From: Sycobia sp. Sy_11
Taxonomy: Eukaryota; Arthropoda; Insecta; Hymenoptera; Epichrysomallidae
Reading direction: 5' to 3'
DNA: 64,000 nucleotides
NCBI GenBank assembly: GCA_018907035.1
Contig: JACCIC010000097.1
Span: 1,784,501-1,848,500, forward strand
Below are positions 1-12,912 of this stretch, piece by piece. The translations under genes and the position numbers were made by a program. The notes beneath the pieces were generated by a model. That model made no database searches. It was given only the letters and a program-made list of their open reading frames with translations, and had not been told where the DNA came from. Each line of letters starts with the position of its first letter. The stretch's first letter is position 1.

Positions 1-919
1 AGTGAATTGTATTTCGACATCGAATTCTGAAATCGTATTTAATGGAAAACTATGCAAAATGCATAAAAGAAAGTTCGTGAATATTGAGTGTAAACAGTAG
101 CGAAGGAATATTTTTTAATTTATTGATTAACAAAATTATTAGTACGCGCGTAAAGCTGTTAGGTGCGTCAGAAAATGAAGCTGCCTTCCCTTATGGCTAA
201 CATTCCGAAGAAAATCCTTCTTTTTCTTTTATTACAAAAATTTAAGAAAAATGCTTTGTTGTCTATACGTAAGATGGCCTTGTGCTATTTTCAAATGAAA
301 TACGATAAAAGCTGTAACGTTTAACTAAAGTTCCTTTTCAAAAGAAAAAAGAAAGGAAAAGAATAACTAATAAGGCAAGAAAATAAGCTAAATTAAACTT
401 TTTCTGCCGAACGTGTCTGCTAGATAGAGTGTAAGTGACAATACGACTCGATGAGCCTTAGTAATTCTGGGGTGGTTGGTAATTTACCTTGGTACCGTTG
501 CACCTACAACTTAATTTGTATCGTAGTCTGTTATCTGATGTTCAAAAGCAAACGATAGATAAAAAAATACCGTTTTTGATTTCTTAGTTTTCAAAGATTT
601 TTAGATATAATTTTTAGTGTAAAATATTTTATTATAAGATCTTAAGGCTCGTTTATCTCTAAAATTTCCACAATCGAATATATTATTATACAGTCTACAA
701 TAAATAAAATTTTGATGAAACTATTATATCGTAATTTTTTAAGTCACTGAACATTATTGTATCGTGACAAAATCGATATTAATTTTATATTTTTGTATTT
801 TTTGCAGATTAATTAATTCTGCAGATCATAGATGATAATTATAAGAGTTATCAATGTTTTTTTCAAGATTCATTTCATGTTTTTTGATAAATTTTATTAT
901 TTTAAATTTGGTTATATTT

Positions 920-1012
920 TTGAATATCGCTTAATTTATGCTGCCATTAATGGTGCTAATCAGCGATGAAGACCGGCAGTGTATTTATAAAGAAAAGTAA
1001 ATATAAACTTTT
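920..1012 (+). repeat. Dispersed repeat family, copy A (diverged)
   Basis: It contains GGTGCTAATCAGCGATGAAG, which matches the core of three other segments in this window (about 37.55 kb, 38.06 kb and, reversed, 61.86 kb). Flanking similarity is a 5' 'TTTATGCT.CC' tract and a 3' 'TTTATAAA.AAA.GTAAATAT' tract. No coding capacity or terminal inverted repeat is visible. It could be the end of a longer transposon or a short non-autonomous element. This copy is the most diverged of the four. Confidence 0.5.
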
Positions 1013-4000
1013 ACAGCAATACATGTATCAATTGGCAAAGATAGAGGCTCAAACTCATATTCACCTTCAACGAATTACGAATCCTCTCTACTCCTTAGTT
1101 ATTGTATTCATGCTTCATGCCTATATTTAATGATTTTTATAAACAATAGTCAAAGTCTGATTGTATTTTTAATGTGAATTTTTAAAATTGTATTGTTGCC
1201 TGAATTAAAGTGAAAATCGTGTAAATTAAACATCTTTGTATCAAATAGAATTGGGTTTTTAAATTATTATCTTAATAATATTTAATGAATACCTTTAATG
1301 TTAAAAAATTAAGATATCAAAAACTGTATATTATCATTACAATGACAATCAACAAACATTGTCAAAACTCTAACTTTAAAACAAAATTCTTGATAATTTG
1401 GGTGCAAAGTGTATGGATAAATAGAGTTGTTTTTGCGAGTTTTATGTAAAATATTAATATGCAAATTTATCGGGTTTCTGTCCAAATGGCTTATATAAAT
1501 ACAAAAAGCTTTAATATGAAATCTTTGCTGGGAAGCCTTAAGGGGAAAAAATGAAAAATAAAGAAAGATTAAGTAAATTATGAGACGAATACTAGAAGGG
1601 CCTCAGTCTGAAACAATTCGAGATTTTGGGCATTTTTGGGGGTCCGCGGTTTAGTTTTCGAACCGCGAATATATATTTTCTTTCTAAATATTCGCAAGTG
1701 AATAAAACAATTAAAACAAAAAAGAAGAAAAAAGAGTTTGAAAGCTAAACTGCAAATGGCATTACGTCAAATAATTATACACTACAGGAAGAAATAAAAA
1801 AATAAATGGAAATCGATGATTTAGATCGCCTATAAGCGCGTTAGATGGTATAACAATTCTATTTTTCTCTTTTATAAACAGCGTAGAATTACTGCACTTA
1901 GATATTTTAGACATGCGTGAGCTTTTTATATAGAAAATTTAATTTAAAATATAATAAAATTTTATTATATTATTTAAATATAATATAATTATACAACAAG
2001 ATTAAGTAAACGAACTTTAATTATATGTCGAATCGATGTCGAAAAGACGTTTTTATTAGAGACAGTGCGATGAATAACGTCCATGTAAATATTGGTGCAA
2101 TAGTGAGACTTAAAATTAATATTATTTGTCACAAAATGTATGAGCACTATTTGAAATGTGAAGTGAAGGAATGAGAAACGATACAGTGGTAGAGAAAAAA
2201 CACAAAAAACGGAACGTAAAAATTTTATTGAAATAGAAATTTTGAATGGTCGACGATGCCTTAATCATCCGGATATTTCAGTAGGCGGTGTGATTTAGTT
2301 TATTTTTGTGATATAATATTCAGAAAATGATGAAAAAGTAATAATGTAACATTTAAAACATCTCATAATTAGGTTTATATACAAAAAATAGTAATGTAAA
2401 CATATATGAAGATGCATGCATTATTACATAAAACATAGACATGAATGATTGATTGATAAAATCATTAAGTAAACAAAATGTGAGGTCGTAATTTATAATC
2501 GTAATTTACGGTACAATGACTGCAAATAAGTATTCCTGTTTGCTGAAGGTATAATTAAATAAGAATATTAAGTATATAGTAAAGTTATTTCGATTGATAT
2601 TTTTGATCATGCAAACCTTTAATTACATCAAACAATTCATAAAATGGGTACTAGTAAAGTAATTAGAGGGATTACACTGAATATATGATATAAATGTATT
2701 GGCTTTCTCGAAATAGCATAAATTTGTCCTTTTTTTCAACAACAGATGAATTTTTTATAAACAGAAATAATTCAGAATATTGAAAGAAGTAAAAAATAAA
2801 ATAAATTGTATGCATACATATTCTTAAACACAAGGATAGTGGTGTAGTGTTGTGATAAGAATGTACATAAAAGAAAGAAAAATGTAGATACAAAATAAAT
2901 CTTTCTGTACATGTCAAGTGTGTACTCAGTGCAGACATTTATATTTAAATCAAGTATATTATGTATGTGTATATAAATCAAAAGTAATAAACGAAAGTCA
3001 CAGATACATTTTTTAAGAAAAATTTTATTTATAACTTTTTTCTTTATTCCATTTTATGGACTCATTAATATTTGAATGATTCTTTTTTTATTTATATATG
3101 TAATCTCTTTTTCACTTTTGTTATTCAATTATGTTTCTATTGTTGGGTACTAAAATCTTTCGATTACTTTACGAGCACTCTCGATTATAATGAAATAACC
3201 AATTATACTTTTTATTCGATTATCCATTTCTGAACACATTACCTTATGACTGGAATAGAAAAAATGAAGAAAAAGTAAAATTATAACGTAGATCTATTTA
3301 TAGTCACGAATAATAAAAAAACATTCGGTAAACTTTCATCGTGTCTCACTAAAATCCTTGTATTAAGAAAATAATCATTTTGTTTAAATAAAAATAAGAC
3401 TAAGAGATACCAAATGAGAAATCTAAGGACAACTTTTCTTTAGGATATTACCTAGTACTATCGCATATCAAGAGATCAAGGTAAAAAAACGTAAAAAATA
3501 CATGCGCTGATGCCTCTGTTTTGTCTATATATACATTTCGGATGGGCAAAAAATGTAACTCCGAGATGCACAAGATCATTTTTACTCTAGCAAGGGTATA
3601 CGACTAGAAGTATTAATATTTAAGATTAATAATAAATATTATACAGACAGTCCGCGATTAGTCATATATTTTTTTTCTCGAGGCATTCACTTTTGTTTCT
3701 ATTCATTTTTTTTCTTCATAATTGTGTCACCCATGTAAAATTTTTTAACTTTTTTCCCATAATGGTCGCTTAAAGCGATATCTGTACTGTATTTAGCTTT
3801 ATAAGTAATGTTTATAAGGAATTTATACTTTCTTTCGTTTCAGAAATAGAAGTTGCCTTTTTGTTAAGTAAAACTAAATTAGTGAATGTACCGACACTTC
3901 AAACCAAATTCTCTTTTTATATTTTCTTTTTTAATATATTAGTAATCAGATAAGTTTCTTATAATTGTATAGCGATTGATTTATTAAAAAATTGTGTATT

Positions 4001-4879
4001 AGTTCTTTTTGTTACAATTCTTGTGTACAACTTTTTGTAAAAATCTTAAGAATTGTTTTTAAGAAAAAATTGTTTTAATTGTCATTTGTTGCTTATAGAA
4101 ATTATAAAAAATATTTTTTGTGAAGATGTATTTTCAAAAATATATAGATGTAATAAAAGTTTAAGTCATGTTTTTGGATCATTTTGATAAAGTAACAAGC
4201 GCTAATATCTGTGTTATTTTTGCATGGACAAATAATTATCAAACTTTGAATAAAGCAAAGATTTTTTTTATCAAAATGAAATATTAACAACACAGTTTTC
4301 AATGTATAAAGGTTAAAAAATTGATCAACATGGGTGACCAAAGAGTCATTTGTCTTTTTTATTCAACAACATAATTCAACGTGCAATTAAATATGTAACA
4401 ACGCTGAAAATGATTATTCATGATGATGTCTTATTTGTATCATAAAAAATGCACTCAACAGAGTATACTGTCCTAAAATAGTAAGAAATATAAATAAAAA
4501 AAATTTTTAAAAATACAAAAGAAAAGAAAAATGATTAATTATAGAATGAAGAATACATGTTTGCATATAATAAAAATCATTGCATTAAAAACAGAACAAG
4601 ACTTTATAGCCTATTAGCGAATTATTAGCCATTGAACTACGGCTATCGCAGGAGGAGACTAAAAAATGTATATCATAATTATGTGTTGTTTGATAGAAAT
4701 AAGTAATAGTAATATATATGATCGTTTTATACACAATCTAAATATAAATTACCTACAATATGTACATTCCTATAGTAAAAACACTCTTAGATTTGCATAT
4801 TACATATTGGATAATTGCATTGCGTACGCGTTAAAAATGTGAATCTATATGGAACATACAATGGACACTTAACATTACA

Positions 4880-4945
4880 CAAATGCACGCGCACACATAT
4901 ACACATACACATATACGCACACACGTGCGCGCACACACAATTAAC

Positions 4946-5022
<77 letters not shown>
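4880..5022. repeat. Compound microsatellite: CA/TA-rich then (GA)n
   Basis: Alternating purine/pyrimidine DNA rich in CA, TA and CG steps (about 4880-4940) is followed by an uninterrupted GA dinucleotide run of roughly 37 units (about 4948-5022). Both strands give long Arg/Glu or Leu/Ser frames here that are repeat translations, not genes. Confidence 0.95.
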
Positions 5023-5024
<2 letters not shown>

Positions 5025-6955
5025 TGGACAGAGAGCAGATAGACAGACACAAAAAGATATATTTATAAATAATATAACTAATATGAATGAATATCCATTT
5101 ATACAAACATATTTCTTTATTTCTTTATGCATCATCGGTGATGTTAAGTAAACAGAGAAGGCGCATAATTAGTATGATTGGTTATGGACCAAATCTACAT
5201 TTAAAAATTTGTGAATAATCTTTTTGAACAATATTGCTCTCATAAATTGAATACGAGAATTAAAAAATACTTTAAATTTTTCGATCTAGTTTGACTAAAA
5301 TTCACGGTATTAATTAATGATCTACCTATCAATTAAATTGTTTTAGAATTATTAATTGTTCTACTTAATGTTGTTTTGATACAGTTTTCTTTTTCAAATT
5401 AATTTTCTTGAAGCCAAACCCAAGTATAGTTGTAATAATTTTTAAAGATCCTTACATTATTCTTGACAGACATGTACTAAAGTTTGCAATTAATCGGTCA
5501 CCCATATAAGTGGTTTCATTTCTGTTCAAGCGCCTCTATTTTTCTATTCTCTGTCTTGTTCAATCATTAAAAGAATATCATACTATCAATTTCGTGTATA
5601 AAGCTAAAATATAAATCTATGTGAATAAACTACAGTCTTAAGTATTAAGAAGCAAGCCTGAATAATTTTTAGCTGTAAAGAGTTTATATATTAGTATTGC
5701 AACGTCTTATCGAATGAAGAACTCGACTGCCTGCAGCGAAACTGCTGAAAACTTCTGTAATTAATGGTAAAAAAATAGATGTGTATAACGTTTTTTTAAA
5801 GTTGAAGAAATTTGCTATATGCCTATCTTCATAGTTATTAAACTTGTAAATGCTATTTCTTTAATGAAACAAAACAAAAAAAAAAAAAACAATGAAGCCT
5901 CAATGTTAAATTTGAGATAAAGCAGGAGGTTACATACAGATAGCATTTTTTATGAACAGTAGATACAATTTTTATTTTGAAGAATTCATAGCATTATTCA
6001 CTGTTATTAAGGGCTTATATGTAATTCAAGTACTTTAATAATAAAGCTTGTCAATTAAATTCTTAAATTTTTTTTATATTTCTCTAAATATTCATTATGT
6101 ATCAAAAACTAATTTTCTAGTATTTTATTTTTTGATAAAAATTTATTCGCGTATTTTTTATGTGGTCAGCTAAATACACTACAAAAATCATACAGGGATT
6201 CTTTTAAAGCATTGAGTAAATCTAGTGAAATTACTAATCTTCAACTAATTTTATTATATGTGAATGGTTAAAGACTTCGAAAGCTGTAGAAAATGTAGAT
6301 GTTTTTATTTCTCAGAATGTTCTAGGTATATTTAAAGAAAAGGTTTCATTAAAGTCAGTCGAGTTCATTGCAACCTAAAGAATAATATAGGATCAAACCA
6401 ATTTTTTTCATATAATAGATATGTCAGATTATTAACTTAATAAGTCTTACAATTTCGAGGTTATTTTGTATTTGTTCAATTTAATCAATAATAGTTTGAC
6501 ACACGGTATTCATTATTACAGTAAAAGAAAACAAACTGGAATTTTGGACATTTTTCGAATTGCTGAGCGTTACATTTAAAATATAAAGGATATAACTACA
6601 CCGATGAGCGAGATTCACTAAACATATTTACAGTCACCATATGATACACACATATACATACATACATACACTTATACAAATTTTTGAAATCGCAGTTGCT
6701 ATTATAAAAAATGTTTCATAAATATATTTTTCATTCTCAGTCTCTCTTATTTTTTCTCTTGTGTTTAGTATGCTTCGAAATTGACAAATATGTTTTGATT
6801 TACAGTAATTTATCAATTGTTAGTTAAAATCGGGGGGGGGGGGTTACGTCTTCTTTTAAATCTTCACACACGAAACATTTTATATAAATAGTAGATAGAA
6901 TTCTCATTTTATTATTTTAATCAACTCTGCTACTATCATAATTATTACTATTGTC

Positions 6956-6957
<2 letters not shown>

Positions 6958-6997
<40 letters not shown>
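6958..6997. repeat. (TA)n microsatellite
   Basis: A pure TA/AT run of about 20 units, and the only long TA tract in the first 33 kb. Confidence 0.95.
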
Positions 6998-7000
<3 letters not shown>

Positions 7001-8567
7001 GATATGGTAATTAGAGATTGACTGAAATGTATGTAATGCTAAAGAAGAATGAAGAAAAGATTTTGGCACGATGTATTAAAAATGATTTTTTATAAAGTTA
7101 AAAAATGGAATGAAAAGTAGATGTAATGGCTTCAAGAAAACATAATTCCGTAGCGGCTGTACTACTTTGCAAAAAATATTAATTGAATTATTGAACAAAG
7201 GAAGATCAATAAGTGTAAATGTTTGTAAACAAATTACGAAACATTATTTGTTCAGTGCCTACATATTTACACAGTAATAATAAAGATGAAGAATAGAGAA
7301 CCTGCTAGAACTTATTTGTCACCAATCGTACTCTGATTAGTGTTTATTCGATGTACATTAAACCAACTCCAAGTGATGTGAATAAAGACTTAATATCATT
7401 TATAAATTATGTAAGTAAGAAATTTTTGTCAAATGCACCGTATAATAATATTAAAAATTTTGTTTTTTATAATCTATTTAGTTTTTTATTTATGTATGTA
7501 ATCTTAATAGGTATAATCTTCCAATAGTAGTTTATAAAATATAAGATTTTAAAGTTGTGAGAATTTTTTATAATTATTATAATTAATTTTTTTAATACAA
7601 AAAATATATTTCAGTGATGAATTTTGAAAATCTTTTTGACTCCAATAAAATAGGTTATTGTTTTCTGATCTTAATTATTTGGACCAGGATTTATAGCTTA
7701 TCTTACATTAAAACGTATAATTAGAAAGGAGAATCAATTGGTTTTCTTTTTACAAAATTCAGTAATGTGAATATTTAATACGAATTTGTGAATGACCTAA
7801 ATATATTTTACGAATTCATTTTTATGTAGAATATACGTAAACGAATTCTTAATCATTTGAAATATAGTGTTAAAATTTGAAATATAGTGTTAAAAATGTA
7901 TAGATTATATATAACGCAATAATGTCTTAAAACAAAGAACCATTAAAAGAAATGGCTAAGTGCATGTTATATGCATCCCTAGAAATAACAGCATGTATAG
8001 TTTACACAAATATATCTAAAACTAATGAGATTATAGCTGAGTTTATTCTTACACGATTTTCACCATGCGTGGACTCATAAAAAATAATTAATTATCTTCA
8101 ATCATCGATGATTTAGTTGAACATTCTTCTGCTATTTATTTTGATAATTCATTATTATTATAAAAAGCAGGTATGAACTTGCCAGGCCCATTCCTACAAA
8201 GTTTATAGGTGAACAAATTTAATATTGAACTTGAATATATATACACTAAGTCTGAAATAATATACTCTAAGGTGATAACAAAATTATGTTTTCAAAGCCT
8301 TGTCGACAGGATTAAATATAACAGAAATTTAAACGCAGGATTAAAGCATATATATGAGGTCAGAAAATTAAGTAATGCGACCGATTTTATGTCTCGGCCT
8401 GTGTATCACTGCGAACCTGTAACTCCGCGACCGTAATCGTAGATCCCTACTTTCTTGACGATCCTTGTACAATCATAAGTGCTTAAAGTGTAAGTCATGT
8501 GTGAACCGACGCGAATGCACAGCGCGTCCGCGCCCTTGTTAATCAAGACCGGTGACTAACCTTTCGA

Positions 8568-9358
8568 ATGTTTGTTGACGGGTTGAGTATTAACCGAGAA
8601 ACAACTAGAAAGATTTTAACCGAAGATTTTGTCATGAAAAAACTGTGTGCGAAGATGGTATCGAAGAACCTTTCAGACGAGCAAAAAGCCCACCGAATGA
8701 ACATCGCTCAAGATTGTCTCAAGCAGGTTGAAAGTGATCCTACTCTTCACGATCGAGTTATGATTGCTGATGAAAGTTGGTTCCTTCAATATGACCCCGA
8801 AACTAAACGACAAAGCCAACAGTGGCTGTCCCCTGGAGCTCCAAGGCCAAAGAAGGCGAGAATGAGCAAGTGTAAAGTGAAAACCATGTTCATTTGCTTC
8901 TTCGACAGCAAAGGGGTGGTTTACAAAGAATTTGTACCACGTAGACAAACCATAAATTACGTATTATACCGCGATGTGCTCGAAAAATTACGAAAAAGGG
9001 TGCTCAGAGTGCGTCCAGAGATGGAAGACTTGGGTTCTGCATCATGACAATGTTGCCTGTCACAGTGCGTTCAGTGTCTCAGTTGTTGTCGTCTAAAGGC
9101 ATCAAAACGTTGCGACAATTGCCCTATTCACCGGACATGTCACCCTGCTACTTTTTCCCATTCCCCCATTTGAAAAAATTCGTTAAAGGTCGACATTATA
9201 ACTCCGTTGAAGACATTCAAGAATCTATGACGAGGGTACTCGGAAGGGTCCCACAAAAAGTATTCCAGAATTGTTACGACAACTGGAAAATTCGCTGGAA
9301 TATGAGTATAGATGTGGGAACGGACTTCTTTGAAGGGAATCGCAGTGATGAACCTTAA
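8568..9358 (+). pseudogene. Mariner-family transposase remnant
   Basis: This is a degraded DD34D-type Tc1/mariner transposase, an enzyme that cuts and pastes its own element in the nucleus. The first frame begins inside the helix-turn-helix linker (INRETTRKILTEDF) and carries the first catalytic aspartate in MIADESWF. The frame then shifts near 9030 into WVLHHDN (second aspartate) and again near 9080 into a third frame with LPYSPDMSPCYFF. The third catalytic position, normally Asp in an 'APCDFF' context, is Tyr here. The N-terminal DNA-binding half is missing or unrecognisable, and I did not find paired terminal inverted repeats. It is certainly non-functional. Confidence 0.85.
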
Positions 9359-9577
9359 TTTTTAAATATAATCGAATTTTGAATTTGGTCGCATTACTTA
9401 ATTGTCTGACCTCGTGTATATATATAGTACTTAGACAATCAAATGTTCCACCATATTGTTTTTTTAACTTCCTTTTAATGACAAGTTATTATTTAAAAAT
9501 TTGTGTAAAAGTCAGATTTTCGCTTATATATAATTTAAAAATTATTTTTCAACTTTTATCAGTAAGCTTGTTCAGCG

Positions 9578-9870
9578 GTCCGTAAAACACGGAATAAAGG
9601 TGCATCTTTGGAGGTGCTTCTCAAAGCAGGGATTCGGTACTTTGCACCTCTTAATGGACCACCTAAATGCCGAGAAAATGATAAAAATCTATATAAAGAC
9701 TTCACTGCGATCTGATAAATGGAGGTTCATCAGAAAAAATGAAGATTGGATTCTGCAGGAGGACAACGATCCCAAACACCGCAACAAGCTCTGCACTGAG
9801 TGGAAGACTCAATCTGACATCGTTAAATTGGATTGGCCGTCGTAGTCGCCCGATGCAAACCACTAGAAGT
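9578..9870 (+). pseudogene. Tc1-family transposase fragment
   Basis: The frame reads as the middle of a Tc1-like (DD34E) transposase: KHGIKVHLWRCFS, GFGTLHLL, then WILQEDNDPKHRNKLC with the second catalytic Asp, then DWPS, an in-frame TAG, and SPDANH. The family consensus at the stop is 'WPSQSPDLNP', so the TAG is best explained as a Gln-to-stop change. Only about 95 codons remain and neither end of the element is visible. It starts some 220 bp after the mariner remnant and belongs to a different lineage, so the two are independent insertions. Confidence 0.75.
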
Positions 9871-10194
9871 TAAATTAGTAGAAAGTATGCCTCGAAGATG
9901 CTAGGCAATTATTGATGCCGGTGGTGAATGGACACATTATTGACCGAATTACATCATTGTTTGTAATGTGTACGGTGTATATATAAATATGAAAGTTTCA
10001 TCAAATAAATTTTTTTATAAATTAACACGACCATGGACTTACTTGACATACTGTAATTAGAGGTAGATCTTTTAATTTGTCTTCTAATACCGAATATTAG
10101 TGAGTAGACATTTGTGGCATTTTCTTGATGATATTGGCGTCTGTCTTCTGCGATCGCCGTCTCTATATTTTTGTCTATGTTTTGTGTTGGAATC

Positions 10195-10630
10195 ATTTGA
10201 TTCGAAATATTTTGAAAAGTTTCTGTTTGACGTGTTCGTTTTCTTTACATAGAAAACATTTAACAGACAAAGACAACAAATAAATTCAATAATTTGTATC
10301 ATCGTGCTGGATTTGTATCGATTCTGGCACATTATTTATATACTCTGGATGAATAAATACTTGTCGTTTGAAACTGATAATGTGAGCATAATCTCGTTCA
10401 ACAACACCTACCTTCAGAAACGGAACAGACGAGGCTCCCTTTATGCCAAGATTATCAAGAATTTTTTCAATACATGAATGAGGTATAATGGGATGAACGT
10501 TTGATAGAGTAATATGCTCATGCTTGAAAATCAGCGGTCGAATTGGAATGTTCTTGTTATTGATTTGAATAGTTTTGTATTTACGTGTGACTTCGTTTAC
10601 TAATTCCTTTGTCGTTAGAAACATATACAT
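10195..10630 (-). pseudogene. Retroelement ORF1-like RNA-binding protein fragment
   Basis: A 114-codon minus-strand frame (10286-10630) contains ITLSNVHPIIPHSCIEKIL, FLKVGVVERDYAHIISFKRQ and QVFIHPE...LPESIQIQHDDT. This resembles the nucleic-acid-binding ORF1/gag-like proteins common in insect non-LTR elements. Past the stop, another frame reads KCFLCKENEHVKQK, the first part of a CCHC zinc knuckle whose last Cys is not seen. A second copy of the same family lies at about 57.4-58.0 kb on the minus strand. The family name rests on recollection of its pattern; the reverse transcriptase partner is not present nearby. Confidence 0.55.
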
Positions 10631-11073
10631 GTCCCTATACTGTATACGGAAAACGAGTTATTTTTATTTGTCGGTCTCACGCCTTGTATCCTCTCAATTT
10701 CGGTCAAGTATAAAATACCGTTGCGATTGTAAAAGGGAGTGACTATGGGAAACAAGCATATAGACGTTCTATTTTTAAAAAGAAAAAGTGAGTTGTATTA
10801 GAGGCGAACACATGCGCCTCCTGATATACTGATCGAGGTTGACTCATCAATTAGTATAATTCGCTTACCTTTGACATCATAGGAAGGAGTGGAGAAGGGA
10901 AAAGTTTCTTATGTCAAATAAAAATATAGAAAAAATGGACTTCGACCCACATTCTAAACAAATTTTAGAATCTGTAAGCGGTTCTTTTTTTACCAATAGG
11001 AAAGTTTTCTAGTGCAAGGTAGTGGGAAAACCAGCAATAGAAAACGATATAAAAGCGGAATCACAATGAATTT

Positions 11074-11885
11074 ATGCATCAGAGTCTACTATTAGATTTC
11101 AAATTTGAAAATTTTTATATTTATAATATGAAAGTAGCAGTGAGCGCCAACGGCAACGGCAACGATAACAGCAATGGCAAGCGTTTACCTGTCGTAGAAA
11201 GGCTCTTCGTAAGTGAAGGAAAATATTGTAAGTCGATGGACTTGCTTCGGGAGGAGGAGGAGGAGGAGGAGTAAGAGGACGTGTCGAAGTGAACAAGTTA
11301 CACCACTCCTATTCCCATCGCCACAGCCTCTCTAACAAGGGCGGTAAATCCGTCCATCGAGAGGTCTAGATTTCCGTCACAGCAGAAGGAGGGGAGGAAG
11401 CCTTTAGCTACTACCGTCGATTGGAGGGCACTGTATAGAAAAGTACAGGAAATGATCGATACAGTTCTTCATGCAGTAAAGTTTACAGAAATGTTCAATT
11501 CTATAGGTACAGGTAATGTACATACATGCATACGTACATACATACATACATAATGATTTATTTACTAATATATATATTTACTAATATTTATTTAAATAAT
11601 AATATTTGTTTGTGTTGTTACAGCTGTGAAGAAACAGGGTCGAATCCACCCATTTAACGACCCTTCGAGAACGTGGACGAGGACGAAATCGAGGTCCAAG
11701 AGAAAACAAAAGAGTCGGCTCAGGAGCCAGAAAATGACGACGATGACGAGAACGATTGATTGTCACCGCAGCCCATTCGTGGAAAACATGGCCACCGGAA
11801 TAGCTCCAGTATCGAGGAGATCGTTATTGAGCTGCCAACACTTCCCCGTATAATTGCGGATGTACGTTTGGAGAACAGTGCATAA
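11074..11885 (+). pseudogene. Decayed two-exon gene-like region, unknown product
   Basis: Frame 1 from 11074 reads through an Asn/Gly-rich stretch and an acidic Glu run, meets a TAA (11272) and a TGA (11290), then continues as protein-like sequence (VDWRALYRKVQEMIDTVLHA) to a possible splice donor (ACAG|GTAATG, about 11513). A pyrimidine-rich tract ending TTGTTACAG (about 11622) looks like an acceptor. Beyond it, one frame gives an acidic tail (VDEDEIEVQEKTKESAQEP), a TGA, then SSSIEEIVIELPTLPRII to a TAA near 11885; another frame gives a basic tail ending at 11853. I do not recognise the protein. It may be a dead host gene, a processed element ORF, or chance. Confidence 0.3.
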
Positions 11886-11889
11886 ATAT

Positions 11890-12650
11890 AAAAATATAAA
11901 AATGTATAAAAATAAATAAATATAATATAAAATATGTATTTGTATGTAAGATTTTTATTTAAATAATTAAAAACAAAGTAAATAATATATACAATACGCA
12001 TTATTATAGAAGATATGTGTTTAAATAATAAAAAAACATATATGATATAATATATGTATTATTATAAAAGTGAATACTAATAAATAAAATTACTTAAATC
12101 GAGTGTAGTGCTTTGGTTCATTTAATAAGACATGATTCAGATCCTATACTCCCCATATGAAACTCTAAAACATAAATTTCCTTTGTTAAACTTAAATTTA
12201 ATATTTAATTTAATGTTTATTTTTCAATCTACTTATCTTCTTAACATAATGAAGTAAAAAAAAAATTATATCATTAAATTCTCAGTATAGATAATAGTAA
12301 TATAAGTATTTAATATAGTATAATGTAGGAAACTGTAGGAAGACAGTAAAGCAAGAAATAGCAATGAATATATAAAAAAGAAACAGTCGCACCTATATCT
12401 CCCAAAAAAGAGCCCCCAAAAAAAAAATTTTGAACGTCACATTCGTAGAATTAAGGAGACTCTAAGAACTCTATATTTCCTAGAATTTTTTCTGTTTATT
12501 TTTAAAAAATTTCTTTCTATTTTGAATTTTTTAAAGTAAGAATAAAATACTTTTTTATGATTACATTTTTTTCATATAAATTTTTTTTAAAAAATTACAT
12601 TAAAATACATTTTGTTTAACCAGTTTCGTGCCGTCCGTACTTACCATTAA
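11890..12650. other. AT-rich spacer, no gene seen
   Basis: Runs of ATATAA and A/T homopolymers with no protein-like frame. A short AAAAAAGAGCCCCC motif near 12408 is the only G/C-containing landmark. Confidence 0.6.
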
Positions 12651-12654
12651 AATA

Positions 12655-12895
12655 ATGTTCGAACGACGTTTGCAACGATGGACAATGTAGCTACTACTTT
12701 TTTCAGCCCATGTTAATTGTTGCTACGGAAATGGTGGTTGAAAGAGGTACGCAGTAGGAAGAACACCTTCTTCCAAACTCAGAAAACTGAGTTCTTTTAA
12801 AATAAAATTTTGCGGTCCTTTTATCTGGAATCCCTGCATGTTGCAGAAGAATACTTTAGCTTCCGGACATTTTAAAATATTTTTTCTAAACATTA
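12655..12895 (-). pseudogene. Fragment of an uncharacterised insect mobile-element protein (QGF type)
   Basis: On the minus strand one frame reads CNMQGFQIKGPQNFILKELS, then LPTAYLFQPPFP, an in-frame TAG, and WAEKSSSYIVH. The spacing of 'D/N-x-Q-G-F', 'F-I-x-K-E-L' and 'F-x-P-P-F-P' resembles an uncharacterised protein family I associate with insect virus-like or Polinton-like elements. No catalytic motif can be named. It lies about 830 bp from the PolB remnant on the opposite strand, so both might come from one element. The family assignment is from memory and should be tested by profile search. Confidence 0.35.
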
Positions 12896-12912
12896 CTTCG
12901 TATTGTCACACT

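Larger units (their letters stand above)
1..8150. other. AT-rich non-coding DNA, no gene recognised
   Basis: I see no open frame with protein-like composition on either strand; the frames of 60-90 codons are low-complexity (Leu/Ser, Tyr/Ile, Arg/Glu) and follow simple repeats. The stretch has many A/T runs, a small hairpin (CGCGGTT at 1645-1651 with AACCGCG at 1661-1667), a run of G at about 6832-6843, and a 19 bp direct duplication at about 7857-7895. It could be intergenic or intronic DNA; nothing in the sequence decides this. Separately listed inside it: one dispersed-repeat copy and two microsatellites. Confidence 0.6.

Noticed and set aside
4787..5135. Overlapping frames of 60-90 codons rich in Leu-Ser or Arg-Glu on both strands
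   Set aside because: They are translations of the (GA)n and CA-rich microsatellite; no non-repeat domain.
8209..8436. 75-codon frame upstream of the first mariner remnant
   Set aside because: No recognised motif; composition is ordinary and it does not connect in frame to the transposase.
11750..11765. In-frame TGA as a selenocysteine codon in the gene-like region
   Set aside because: Another stop (TAA) also breaks the same frame and no selenocysteine element is evident, so decay is simpler.
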